From Candidatus Obscuribacter sp. (lineage in GTDB: Bacteria > Cyanobacteriota > Vampirovibrionia > Obscuribacterales > Obscuribacteraceae), in the NCBI GenBank assembly GCA_016718315.1, contig JADKDV010000010.1, forward strand, positions 1 through 64,000: a stretch of 64,000 nt of DNA, given 5' to 3'. Numbering within the stretch: position 1 is the first letter of the stretch; each line of letters begins with the position of its first letter. The position numbers and the translations under genes are program-made. The notes below the pieces were generated by a model that saw only the letters and a program-made list of their open reading frames with translations, made no database searches and was not told where the DNA came from. Below, in pieces: positions 17,518 to 26,041 of the stretch.

Positions 17518-20163
17518 TCAACTTAATTGCATAAGCTTACTCTTGGCTTCCCCTGCTTCTATCAAACCTTTTTGGAGAAGCGGTTGCAGCCTGGCTTGAC
17601 TGACATTTTTACTGAGGGCTTCGATTATATTTGTCAGTGAGCCGCGCAAAAACGCCTGCAATTTACCCACACTAACTGAGTCAGTTGTGGACAATTGGGC
17701 AAAGAGTTTGTCTTTCAATTCCACAAGCCTTGACAATTCTTGGGGTTCGAGACGGTTGCCAGCCTTTGCTTTTTCAAGCAATTCGATTGTTTGATCAATC
17801 AGCTTGAGCAATTCGCCGCTGCCAGCAAAGTCTTGAGCTGGCAAATTGAGCTGGGCTCCATCTGCCGATTTGTTTTTAAACATGCCGCCAACTTTTTCAA
17901 AAAGGCTACCGGCTCCAGAGAGTTGAGTCCAACCATCCCCGCCGCCGCTACCGGGCATGGCAGACTGAGCTGCGGAGCCACTCTTAGACTGTATGGAGCG
18001 TCCGCTATGACCATCTGGTGCGCAAGGCTGAGGCGGGACTGCCCCCCAGCTACCAGTAGAGCACTCAGGCTGAGCTAGGGGCCTGGATGAACCGTCAGTC
18101 CTGTCACCAGCGGCATAAACAGAGCCAGGGGCCGCTGCTTGTGCTGGCAAATAATGAGCCGGCATGGCACCATAGGCGCTACTACCCCAACCAGCACCGG
18201 TTGGCGCGGGCGGTGCCTGGTACACATCCTGCCACTGATCTGGTTGGTGCACCGGCTGTACAACAGTGTGCATGTTACCGCCACTGACTGTTGCTTCTTT
18301 GTCGACAGTGACATAGCTTGTAAATTTAGTCAAAATCTGATGTTTGACGGCTAGCGCAATAAGCTCCTTTTTGGCACTATCCAACTTACCTGGTGACAAA
18401 CGCATCAGGTCTTCGAGATCGCATATGCGGGAGCGGCAATAAAGCTTAGCCAGAGCATCATCGCTCACTTTAGTGAGAGCTACTTTTTGCTCAAAAGGCT
18501 TACCACCAGCATACAATCCTGTTACTTTGACTTCAGACTTAGCCTCGTCACGCTTATTTATGGCAAACATAAATGTGGCAGGGCGACCCTCAAAAAGATC
18601 CTGGCGGCGTCCGGGGCTGATGCTAATCTCTTGACCTTGATTGCTCAAATCAAGACTCAGACCAGTGACTAGCGGTACACCAATCTCGCGACCAATATTG
18701 ACTAAGGCCTGCTCCAACTCATCACCGGGACTGACAAGAGCACTGGTACCGCCACCGAGCACAGCAAGCCGGGTCAAAAGCCCGCTATTAACGGCAGTGT
18801 CAATACCCACACAAAAAATGCGTCCACTGCCTATCTGAGTTTGCACATGCTTGAGGATGCGTTCTTCATCGGCTACCTCGCCGTCTGTTATCAGTACGAT
18901 AATAGGCAGTCTCTGAGTATTTTTTTTGCGCACCTTAAATACTGCCGTAGCTTCTTCCAGTGCATCAAACATCTCTGTGCCACCGACAGGCTTAACTGAC
19001 CTGAGGAAGGTCTCACCACCGGCAATACCGTCATTATCGGCAGCAATGAGAGAGGCTTTGTTACCAGCTGTCGTGTTTGAGCTAACAGCGTGCTTGATAT
19101 CAAACCACTCTCGTCTGTCGTCAAAAGCACAGATAGCAAACCTATCTCTGGGGCTCAGTGTATTGAGCAAAATAGCACAGGCTTTGGCGGCAGATGCCAT
19201 CTTGGAGCCATGCATCGAGCCTGAGCGGTCCACCAAAAAAATCACATCTCTTGGCTGAGTATAAATTTCGCTCTCATCCAGTGATGGTGGATAAATCGAG
19301 ACCAGACCATATGACTGAGCACCACTGTCGTGCACCAGTCCAGTGCCGGATATATCAACAGCACCAAGTTGCCAAATTAAGACAAAATCTCTGTCCATGA
19401 GTTCGTTGTTATGACTGAGTGATACTTTTAACGCTTTGCCAAAACTGGTTTTTACTGCATGCTGACTGCAGGAGAGATTGCTAATTTCTCTACCGGCAGT
19501 ATCAATTGAGACCTCTATTGAGAGTGCTACTTGTGGATCAAACCCTGCCAAAAGCCTCGGTGGCGTTATGCGCGAGGCATCGGGCACTATGTTAGTGTCC
19601 ATCTCCACGCCATAACCATTTGCACCAGTGACATCGTGACCAGGCACATAGCGCGGTGCTACAACGGTAGGTAGACGCAAGGCAGTGGTACCATCGCTAT
19701 AAAGAGGCAGATATTCGACATAGACAAAGTCGATTTCGATAGTCTCGCCTGCTTCGATATTGCCCACAGTAATCGTAAACACATCGTCGCGATCTTGCTC
19801 AATAAGCGAGGCTCTATGCTGATTAGCGATAGCGGCATCATAATCTGCGCGGGCTTCTTCACGCTCCTTGACCAAGCCTGCAATCTTGCGATTGCCCACA
19901 GTCATTTCACACTTGACGACACTGGCACCGCACGAGAGCGGGAAGATATAAATGACTTCAAGTAATTGAGCAGTATCATTGACAAACTTTTGTTTGATAT
20001 TGACTGTAGCCGCTCTTTCTGTGCAATTTGCTTGAATGGAAACGCCTGCCAGTGGTAGTTTGCGATTACCTTGACCTTTTACAAGGATCTCGCCCAGCGA
20101 CTTAATTTTGGATCTAACTTCGGTGAGATCTATGATTTCTGGCTCAGCACCTAAATTTGACAT
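17518..20163 (-). CDS. VIT and von Willebrand A domain protein
   Basis: 881 residues without a signal peptide. VIT domain at about residues 35-170 (VSIQANCTERAATVNIKQKF), VWA domain at about 295-470 with MIDAS motif DRSGSMHG and later TDGEV, a beta-rich segment, then a Gly/Pro/Gln/Ala-rich linker (about 650-770) and a helical C-terminus (about 770-881). The layout resembles inter-alpha-trypsin-inhibitor heavy-chain-like proteins and bacterial relatives of unknown role. AGGAGG four to five bases before the ATG at 20163 fixes the start. It lies 27 bp after the MerR-type regulator, so the two form a unit. VWA/MIDAS suggests metal-dependent protein binding in the cytoplasm. Confidence 0.88.
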   Translation of the reverse strand: MSNLGAEPEIIDLTEVRSKIKSLGEILVKGQGNRKLPLAGVSIQANCTERAATVNIKQKFVNDTAQLLEVIYIFPLSCGASVVKCEMTVGNRKIAGLVKEREEARADYDAAIANQHRASLIEQDRDDVFTITVGNIEAGETIEIDFVYVEYLPLYSDGTTALRLPTVVAPRYVPGHDVTGANGYGVEMDTNIVPDASRITPPRLLAGFDPQVALSIEVSIDTAGREISNLSCSQHAVKTSFGKALKVSLSHNNELMDRDFVLIWQLGAVDISGTGLVHDSGAQSYGLVSIYPPSLDESEIYTQPRDVIFLVDRSGSMHGSKMASAAKACAILLNTLSPRDRFAICAFDDRREWFDIKHAVSSNTTAGNKASLIAADNDGIAGGETFLRSVKPVGGTEMFDALEEATAVFKVRKKNTQRLPIIVLITDGEVADEERILKHVQTQIGSGRIFCVGIDTAVNSGLLTRLAVLGGGTSALVSPGDELEQALVNIGREIGVPLVTGLSLDLSNQGQEISISPGRRQDLFEGRPATFMFAINKRDEAKSEVKVTGLYAGGKPFEQKVALTKVSDDALAKLYCRSRICDLEDLMRLSPGKLDSAKKELIALAVKHQILTKFTSYVTVDKEATVSGGNMHTVVQPVHQPDQWQDVYQAPPAPTGAGWGSSAYGAMPAHYLPAQAAAPGSVYAAGDRTDGSSRPLAQPECSTGSWGAVPPQPCAPDGHSGRSIQSKSGSAAQSAMPGSGGGDGWTQLSGAGSLFEKVGGMFKNKSADGAQLNLPAQDFAGSGELLKLIDQTIELLEKAKAGNRLEPQELSRLVELKDKLFAQLSTTDSVSVGKLQAFLRGSLTNIIEALSKNVSQARLQPLLQKGLIEAGEAKSKLMQLS

Positions 20164-20190
20164 CAATCCTCCTGGTCTCAAAGACCCAAT

Positions 20191-20673
20191 TTAATCCAGA
20201 GATTCCAAAGCGGCTTCGATTTTTTTGAGCAAACTGGCTTTATCGCTCTGGTCAAAACCTTCTTGCACCATGAGCCTTAAGCCAGGCTCGACAATGATTT
20301 CTCGCCATTTAATGACGACCGGTGCACTGGCGCGGCGAGCAGCCAGGCCATTTGCCACCGACATAAACAGGGCTTCCAGCTCATCATCGGTCAGTCCATA
20401 TAGCTTGGACTGTATTTGAGCTAAGGGCATCGATAGGGCTTGCAGACTCTTAATAGCTAAAAGCTGCAAGACATGACGTTTATTGTAGCGGGCCTGACGG
20501 CCCTCCATCCTCGGTCTATCAAGCAGACCCAGTGTGGAGTAATAACGCGTGGTCCGAGCATCAGGCAAAGACGATACTCGATTGTCATTTTGATTCAGAT
20601 CACTTTCTTCCAGCAAAGCAGCTACTTGCATAGCAAGCTCTTCAAGGCTCAGTGATTGAGGCAAAATCTTCAT
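20191..20673 (-). CDS. MerR-type transcriptional regulator
   Basis: 160 residues. A MerR winged helix is visible (TTRYYSTLGLLDRP, then RYNKRHVLQLLAIKSLQAL), preceded by an unusual 37-residue N-terminal extension. The C-terminal part is short and lacks a clear metal- or drug-binding domain. It precedes the VIT/VWA gene by 27 bp. The promoter places transcription start close to the ATG at 20673, giving an almost leaderless mRNA; a Met at residue 15 (20631) with GAAGAG upstream is an alternative start that keeps the whole HTH. An inverted repeat across the promoter suggests autoregulation. Confidence 0.83.
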   Translation of the reverse strand: MKILPQSLSLEELAMQVAALLEESDLNQNDNRVSSLPDARTTRYYSTLGLLDRPRMEGRQARYNKRHVLQLLAIKSLQALSMPLAQIQSKLYGLTDDELEALFMSVANGLAARRASAPVVIKWREIIVEPGLRLMVQEGFDQSDKASLLKKIEAALESLD

Positions 20674-20674
20674 A

Positions 20675-20705
20675 ACAGTATTATCAGCGATTACTGTAAT
20701 ACTGT
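20675..20705. promoter_or_regulatory. Inverted-repeat operator across the MerR-gene promoter
   Basis: Perfect 8-bp arms ACAGTATT (20675-20682) and AATACTGT (20698-20705), 15 bp apart, spanning the region from the -10 to the -35. A second small palindrome ATTAC-A-GTAAT lies inside. MerR proteins bind dyads within the promoter spacer, so the encoded regulator is the likely ligand (inference). Confidence 0.6.
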
Positions 20706-20708
20706 CAA
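20680..20708 (-). promoter_or_regulatory. Promoter of the MerR-VIT/VWA unit
   Basis: Minus-strand TTGACA (20708-20703, perfect) and GATAAT (20685-20680, five of six) with a 17-bp spacer. Transcription should start within a few bases of the ATG at 20673. The -35 lies just past the proA stop codon. Confidence 0.7.
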
Positions 20709-20713
20709 CGTTG

Positions 20714-22021
20714 TCACTTTACAATTCGACGATGCTTAAAAGGCTGACCGGCGCTATAGGGTGCCACGCCATGTCCCTGACCGCAAAGGCGGTACTTATA
20801 TGTGAGCAGCCCTTCCAGCCCAACTGGTCCCCGTGGCGCTAGATGCCCGGTACTAATACCGACTTCGGCGCCAAAGCCATAACGGAAGCCATCGGCAAAA
20901 CGAGTGGAGGCATTGAGATAGATAGAGGCAGACTTGAGCTGAGCAAAAAAACGCTGCCAGCAATTGTCGTCTTCGGTGACAATACTGTCAGTGTGGTCTG
21001 AACCGTACTTATATATATGATCGATAGCATCTTCCAGGCTATCCACTTCTTTTACTGACATAGTAAGGGCCGAATACTCAGTGGCAAAGTCTGCAAGACT
21101 AGCTGCCTTAGCCTCTATACCAGCGGACTGACAAAGCTCAAGAGTACGGGGGCAGACTCTCAGCTCCACAGCGTTATCTCTCAGCGCCTTAAGTAGTTGG
21201 ACTTTTGTGATCTCACTTAAATCTTTGTGCCAGAGCAAAGTCTCAGCTGCATTGCAGGCAGCCGGATAGGTAATTTTGCTATCGACCACAACATTGCAAG
21301 CTTTATCAGGGTCAGCACTTTTGTCCACATAAACATGACAGATACCCTCGGCATGACCTAGTACTGGTATCTGTGTATTGGACTGGATATAACTGACCAA
21401 ACTATTTGAGCCTCTAGGGATAATCAAATCCACTTTGCCAGTGGCGCCAAGCAATAGCTCCACATCACTGCGCTCACTAAGTAGCCCATAAGACTGTGCC
21501 ATAGCTGGCAGTACACTACCTATGGCACTGGTAAATATTTCAAATATTACAGTATTGGTGGTGAGGGCTTCACGACCACCTTTGAGCAAGGCACCATTAG
21601 CGCTCTTTAGCGCCAGTGCTGCTATTTGAGGCAGGGCGTCAGGTCTTGACTCAAAGATCACAGCAATGACACCAATAGGCACTGTGACACGCTCTAATAT
21701 CAGTCCGTCGTCTAGCTCAGTTTTGAGATCGATACTACCTATAGGGTCATCCATAGCAATCAAAGTCTCGATGCCCTTTATTACATCGCTCAGTTTGGCT
21801 TGATCAAACTTGAGCCGTTTAATCAGGCTGGCTTCGACATTATCGCTTTGTGCTTGCTCCAGATCTTTTTTGTTGGCGCTAAAGATCTCGCTTGAGCGCT
21901 TTTGCAATTGCTCGATAAAGGAGCGCAGTGCGCTATTGCGCTCAACTCCACTGGTCATAGCAAGAGTGCGTGTGGCAAGAGCCACGGCATCGATTTTATC
22001 TAGTGTATTTTGTTTATTCAT
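20714..22021 (-). CDS. proA: Glutamate-5-semialdehyde dehydrogenase
   Basis: 435 residues; reduces gamma-glutamyl phosphate to glutamate semialdehyde with NADPH in proline synthesis. The aldehyde-dehydrogenase fold shows FESRPDALPQIAALALKSANGALLKGG, HAEGICHVYVD, and the catalytic cysteine in KITYPAACNAAETLL; the end has GPVGLEGLLTYKYRL. The ATG overlaps the proB stop (ATGA), so the two are translationally coupled, as expected for an enzyme pair sharing an unstable intermediate. Confidence 0.97.
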   Translation of the reverse strand: MNKQNTLDKIDAVALATRTLAMTSGVERNSALRSFIEQLQKRSSEIFSANKKDLEQAQSDNVEASLIKRLKFDQAKLSDVIKGIETLIAMDDPIGSIDLKTELDDGLILERVTVPIGVIAVIFESRPDALPQIAALALKSANGALLKGGREALTTNTVIFEIFTSAIGSVLPAMAQSYGLLSERSDVELLLGATGKVDLIIPRGSNSLVSYIQSNTQIPVLGHAEGICHVYVDKSADPDKACNVVVDSKITYPAACNAAETLLWHKDLSEITKVQLLKALRDNAVELRVCPRTLELCQSAGIEAKAASLADFATEYSALTMSVKEVDSLEDAIDHIYKYGSDHTDSIVTEDDNCWQRFFAQLKSASIYLNASTRFADGFRYGFGAEVGISTGHLAPRGPVGLEGLLTYKYRLCGQGHGVAPYSAGQPFKHRRIVK

Positions 22022-23178
22022 GCATCTAAAAAGGCAATATTGTCACGCGTAATAATGGCATCATAATTACGCCCCGCCACACTATCGAGAGCATGGCTGT
22101 GCTGACCAAGAGCCTGACGCGCCTCATTACTATTGTAATTGACTATACCCCGGGCAAATTCTTTGCCGTTTGTATCTTCTACTGATACCACATCACCGCG
22201 CTCAAACGCTCCTTTGACCTCGGTGATACCAGCAGCCAGTAGACTGGCTTTGCGATTTGTCAGAGCTTCTCTAGCTCCGTCATTAATTACGATAGATGCT
22301 TTTACTGTGGTGGCAAAAGCAATCCAGCGCTGCTTACCACTCAGTCCTTTTTTAGGCAAAAACAAAGTACCGAGCTCTTCGCCACTAGCCAGTCGACTGA
22401 CGACCCGGTCCAATTTGCCACCGGCAATAATGGCCGCACAACCACTCTGGGTGGCAATCTTGGCCGCCGCCAGTTTAGTTTTGATACCACCGCGACCGGG
22501 TTTATCCGAGACTACTTTGGACTCTCCCAGTTGTTCGATTTCGGCAGTAAAATTATCCACCAGACTAATTAGCTTGGCATCAGGCAGACGCGGATCAGCG
22601 CTGTAGAGACCTTCTACATCGGTGAGGATAATTAGCAAATCAGCGTCCATCTTGCTTGCCACAAGAGCTGACAGTTTGTCGTTATCGCCAAAATTGACTT
22701 TGATATCAACTTCGCTTTTTAAAGTTTCCAATTCTGCTGTTGAGACAGTATCGTTTTCGTTGATGATAGGCAGTACTTTTAGCTCAAGCAGTTGCGAAAT
22801 AGTACTGCGCAAATTGAGATAACGGTGTCTATTACTAAAATCCTCTTCGGTTAAGAGCACCTGGGCTGCCACCACATCTGATTTTTCGAAGGCATCATTG
22901 TATAGCCCCATCAGCCGCCCCTGACCAATGGCAGCACAAGCTTGTTTGAGTGGCAAAAGCTTTGGTTTGGCTGTCAGTTTTAAAGCGCGACTACCAAGAC
23001 CAACAGCACCTGATGTCACCAATAAGACTTCTTTGCCAGATTTAATTAGCCCGGCAATACCTTCGACAAAGCTATAAAAACGACTGAGGGCAATACCACC
23101 TTCATCACGCATCAGTACTGCTGTCCCGAGCTTGATCACGATACGATTAGCGCTATTGAATAGTTCTTTTCTGTCCAT
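22018..23178 (-). CDS. proB: Glutamate 5-kinase with PUA domain
   Basis: 386 residues: amino-acid-kinase domain (VIKLGTAVLMRDEGG, LLVTSGAVGLGSRAL, INENDTVS, FGDNDKLSALVA) followed by a C-terminal PUA domain (about 285-375, ARGIVNYNSNEA). Catalyses the first, proline-inhibited step of proline synthesis. AGGA six bases before the ATG. Lies 28 bp after ppc and overlaps proA by 4 bp. A 15-bp sequence from the end of ppc is repeated in its leader. Confidence 0.97.
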   Translation of the reverse strand: MDRKELFNSANRIVIKLGTAVLMRDEGGIALSRFYSFVEGIAGLIKSGKEVLLVTSGAVGLGSRALKLTAKPKLLPLKQACAAIGQGRLMGLYNDAFEKSDVVAAQVLLTEEDFSNRHRYLNLRSTISQLLELKVLPIINENDTVSTAELETLKSEVDIKVNFGDNDKLSALVASKMDADLLIILTDVEGLYSADPRLPDAKLISLVDNFTAEIEQLGESKVVSDKPGRGGIKTKLAAAKIATQSGCAAIIAGGKLDRVVSRLASGEELGTLFLPKKGLSGKQRWIAFATTVKASIVINDGAREALTNRKASLLAAGITEVKGAFERGDVVSVEDTNGKEFARGIVNYNSNEARQALGQHSHALDSVAGRNYDAIITRDNIAFLDA

Positions 23179-23185
23179 TTTTTCC

Positions 23186-23222
23186 TAGCCTGTATTCTGC
23201 TTATTTTTAGCCTGTATTCTGC
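23186..23222. repeat. Direct repeat at the ppc-proB junction
   Basis: TAGCCTGTATTCTGC occurs at 23186-23200 and again at 23208-23222, period 22 bp. The right copy contains the last codons of ppc; the left copy lies in the leader of proB. It looks like a small tandem duplication of the gene end. Confidence 0.85.
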
Positions 23223-26041
23223 AGACCTTCAGCTACACCATTGATTGTCATAAGCACAGTCTCCAATAGTTTGTCACTGTCTTCTGTGGGACCTTGACTG
23301 AGAGAGGCTCTAAGCTCTTTTACCAATTTGACCTGTAAATAACTGAGCGGGTCAACATATGGATTGCGCAAATTAATAGAGTGAGCCAGATAAGGCACCG
23401 ACTCGAGTAGCTCCTGCTCCTGACAGATAGCCAAAATGATCTGACAACTCTGTTTAAACTCACCCTCAATTATGGGGAAGAACTTTTGCAAAAGCTCTTT
23501 GTCTACTAGATTTTGGGCATAGTAGCGAGCAATATCCATATCGGCTACAGCAAGAGCAGTCTCTATCTTTGATACCAGCCCCTTAAAAAATGGCCAGGAC
23601 TTATACATGGTGCGACACAGTGCAAGAGCATCTTTGTCTTTGAGCACATTGGCAAAGGCCGTACCAAAACCATACCAGGCAGGCAACATATAACGGCTCT
23701 GCGTCCAGGCAAAGACCCAGGGAATTGCGCGCAAGTCGTCAATACTACTACTACCAGCTGTACGTCTTGTCGGTCTTGAGCCCATCTTGAGCTGAGAGAT
23801 TTCGTTTATCGGTGTAGTCTGACTAAAAAATTCGACAAAGCCCGGTGTGTCGTAGACAAGTTTGCGATAAGCCAGACGCGAGTCTTCTGATACTCGCTCC
23901 ATAAACTCCAGCCATTCATCACAGTCTCCTACTTTATCGCCGGGCAAACTGGCAGCAATGACAGCAGCAGCCAATCTGTCAAAGTTGCGCACGGCAATAC
24001 CATGGAGGGCGTATTTGGATGATATCACTTCGCCTTGCTCGGTGATTTTGATGCGACCAGCGACAGTACCAGCAGGCTGAGCCATAATAGCGCGGTGAGT
24101 CGGTCCGCCGCCCCGGCCAATAGTGCCACCACGGCCGTGGAAGAGCATCAGTGTAATACCATGAGCTGATGCGGCTTCAACCAGCGCCTTTTGCGCTTTG
24201 TACAATTCCCAGTTGCTAGTGACGATGCCACCGTTTTTGCCACTATCAGAGTAGCCAATCATGATTTCTTGCTGATTACCGCGGTCAGCCAGATATTTTT
24301 TGTAGGCATCAAAACTAAGCAATGTCTCAAACATCGCTGGAGCGCGACGCAAGTCTTCGATGGTCTCAAAGAGCGGCACCACCGAAATAGTATCAGCACC
24401 AACTTTAGTCGGATTCCAGAGTTCGGCTTCACGAGCCAAAAGCAGTATCGTCAATAAATCACTGGGACGTTCAGTCATACTGACTATATAAGTATCGATT
24501 GCCTCGTTACCATGATCTTTACGACACTGCGCCATGGTTCTAAAAATTTCGATAGTCTCATTGGTCTCACTATCAAAACTCAGTCTCTCTGGCAAAAGCG
24601 GACGCAGACAGTTAAATTCCTGACGCAAAAAGTCTAGTCTCTCATCTTCAGTCATTTCACTGAGTTTAGTCTGACTCAATCCATAACGGGTGGCTATTTG
24701 ATCAAGAGCACTGCGGTGACGTTTGCTGTGTTGACGGATATCAAGCTTGGCCAGATGGAAGCCAAAAATATCGATAGCATAAAGCAAGCGTTTGAGATTG
24801 CGCGCACTGTAATTGCATCCACAGCCATTTAAAACATGCAAAATACTGAGCAAATCATCTTTAAAATCTTGCGGTGAGTTGTAACCACCACTAGTGCGGG
24901 TCAATGTGCTGCGCAGTTTGGCCTGGATATAAAGCAATTTAAGTCTAAAGGGCTCCAGTCTATAGCGCTCACCAAAACGCTCTTTGACTTGGGGCATAAT
25001 ATCGCCATCGGCCACTAGAGTCTCTTTTAGCTCATGGAATGAATTATTGAAGTCGTTAGTGGCATTGAGGGCCTGGGTGAGCCACTTACGCGAATGACTG
25101 AGTTCGTTAAAGAGGACTTCTAGCTCTTTGAGATAACGGTTGATGATTACCTGTCTTTGATAATCAAGGGTCTTTTTAGTCACATCACAAGTAACAAATG
25201 GATTACCGTCGCGGTCTCCACCAATCCAGGAGCCAAAAGTAATAAAGCTATGTTTTTCTTCTGGACCAATGGGAGAGAGTGCATCCCAGCGCTTAATTAA
25301 GTCTTCGTGGACATCGAGCACCGCATCAAATACCACATTGTCAAAGTGATAAATGCCGTAGCGCACTTCATCCATTACTTCTGGCTTAAAGTGAATAACA
25401 TGCTCGGTGAGCCAGAGTGATTCCACGACATTGTTTAGGCCATGCTCGACATTGAGCTGCTCACGTCTTGATAGTGGTGGATGGTCTCTTTTGTGCAGAT
25501 GGTGCGCAAGCTCCAACTGTTTGAGCAGTACAGTGCGTCTTGTTATCTCTGTGGGATGGGCAGTAAAGACCATCTGGATATCCAGGCCCTCAAAGATAGC
25601 CTCGATAGTGTCCCTGTCAAAGCCACGGGCCATCAGCTCAGCCACTGAGTCTGGCTCAAGCCCATAATTATCGGCAGTACTGTTTTGGCAATCACGCAAT
25701 GCTCGTCTGCGCAGACGATGATTTTGCTCAGCGATATTGATAATGTCAAAGTAGGTGAGGAAGGCTTTGATAATACAGGCGCTCTCAGCCAGACTGAGAC
25801 TATCAATTAACTTTCTAAGCTCTATATCCAGCTCTTTAAGTCTGCCACTATCACCGCTATCACGCTCGCGGTGTATTTCTTTAAACAAGGCGCGCAATTT
25901 TTCGACATGGGCAAAGGCTTTTTCGCCTTCGAAGTGTTTGATGATATTGCCAAGCACTGTGCCCAGCTGTCTGACATCGTCCCTTAGCGGTTTGATACGC
26001 TCGGTCAATTTGACCTTGTCGACGACAGACTTACTAACCAT
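23207..26041 (-). CDS. ppc: Phosphoenolpyruvate carboxylase
   Basis: 944 residues, full length. Fixes bicarbonate on PEP to give oxaloacetate, replenishing the TCA cycle. Catalytic His162 in FTAHPTEITRR; other conserved motifs are GSWIGGDRDGNPFVT, GYSDSGKNGG, LFHGRGGTIGRGGGP and AIPWVFAWTQSR, and the C-terminus ends ...LQNTG as the family does. The ATG overlaps the stop of the upstream GH15-like gene (TGATG), so it is coupled to it. The gene precedes proB by 28 bp. Its bicarbonate substrate links it to the carbonic anhydrase and bestrophin encoded about 13 kb away. Confidence 0.97.
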   Translation of the reverse strand: MVSKSVVDKVKLTERIKPLRDDVRQLGTVLGNIIKHFEGEKAFAHVEKLRALFKEIHRERDSGDSGRLKELDIELRKLIDSLSLAESACIIKAFLTYFDIINIAEQNHRLRRRALRDCQNSTADNYGLEPDSVAELMARGFDRDTIEAIFEGLDIQMVFTAHPTEITRRTVLLKQLELAHHLHKRDHPPLSRREQLNVEHGLNNVVESLWLTEHVIHFKPEVMDEVRYGIYHFDNVVFDAVLDVHEDLIKRWDALSPIGPEEKHSFITFGSWIGGDRDGNPFVTCDVTKKTLDYQRQVIINRYLKELEVLFNELSHSRKWLTQALNATNDFNNSFHELKETLVADGDIMPQVKERFGERYRLEPFRLKLLYIQAKLRSTLTRTSGGYNSPQDFKDDLLSILHVLNGCGCNYSARNLKRLLYAIDIFGFHLAKLDIRQHSKRHRSALDQIATRYGLSQTKLSEMTEDERLDFLRQEFNCLRPLLPERLSFDSETNETIEIFRTMAQCRKDHGNEAIDTYIVSMTERPSDLLTILLLAREAELWNPTKVGADTISVVPLFETIEDLRRAPAMFETLLSFDAYKKYLADRGNQQEIMIGYSDSGKNGGIVTSNWELYKAQKALVEAASAHGITLMLFHGRGGTIGRGGGPTHRAIMAQPAGTVAGRIKITEQGEVISSKYALHGIAVRNFDRLAAAVIAASLPGDKVGDCDEWLEFMERVSEDSRLAYRKLVYDTPGFVEFFSQTTPINEISQLKMGSRPTRRTAGSSSIDDLRAIPWVFAWTQSRYMLPAWYGFGTAFANVLKDKDALALCRTMYKSWPFFKGLVSKIETALAVADMDIARYYAQNLVDKELLQKFFPIIEGEFKQSCQIILAICQEQELLESVPYLAHSINLRNPYVDPLSYLQVKLVKELRASLSQGPTEDSDKLLETVLMTINGVAEGLQNTG

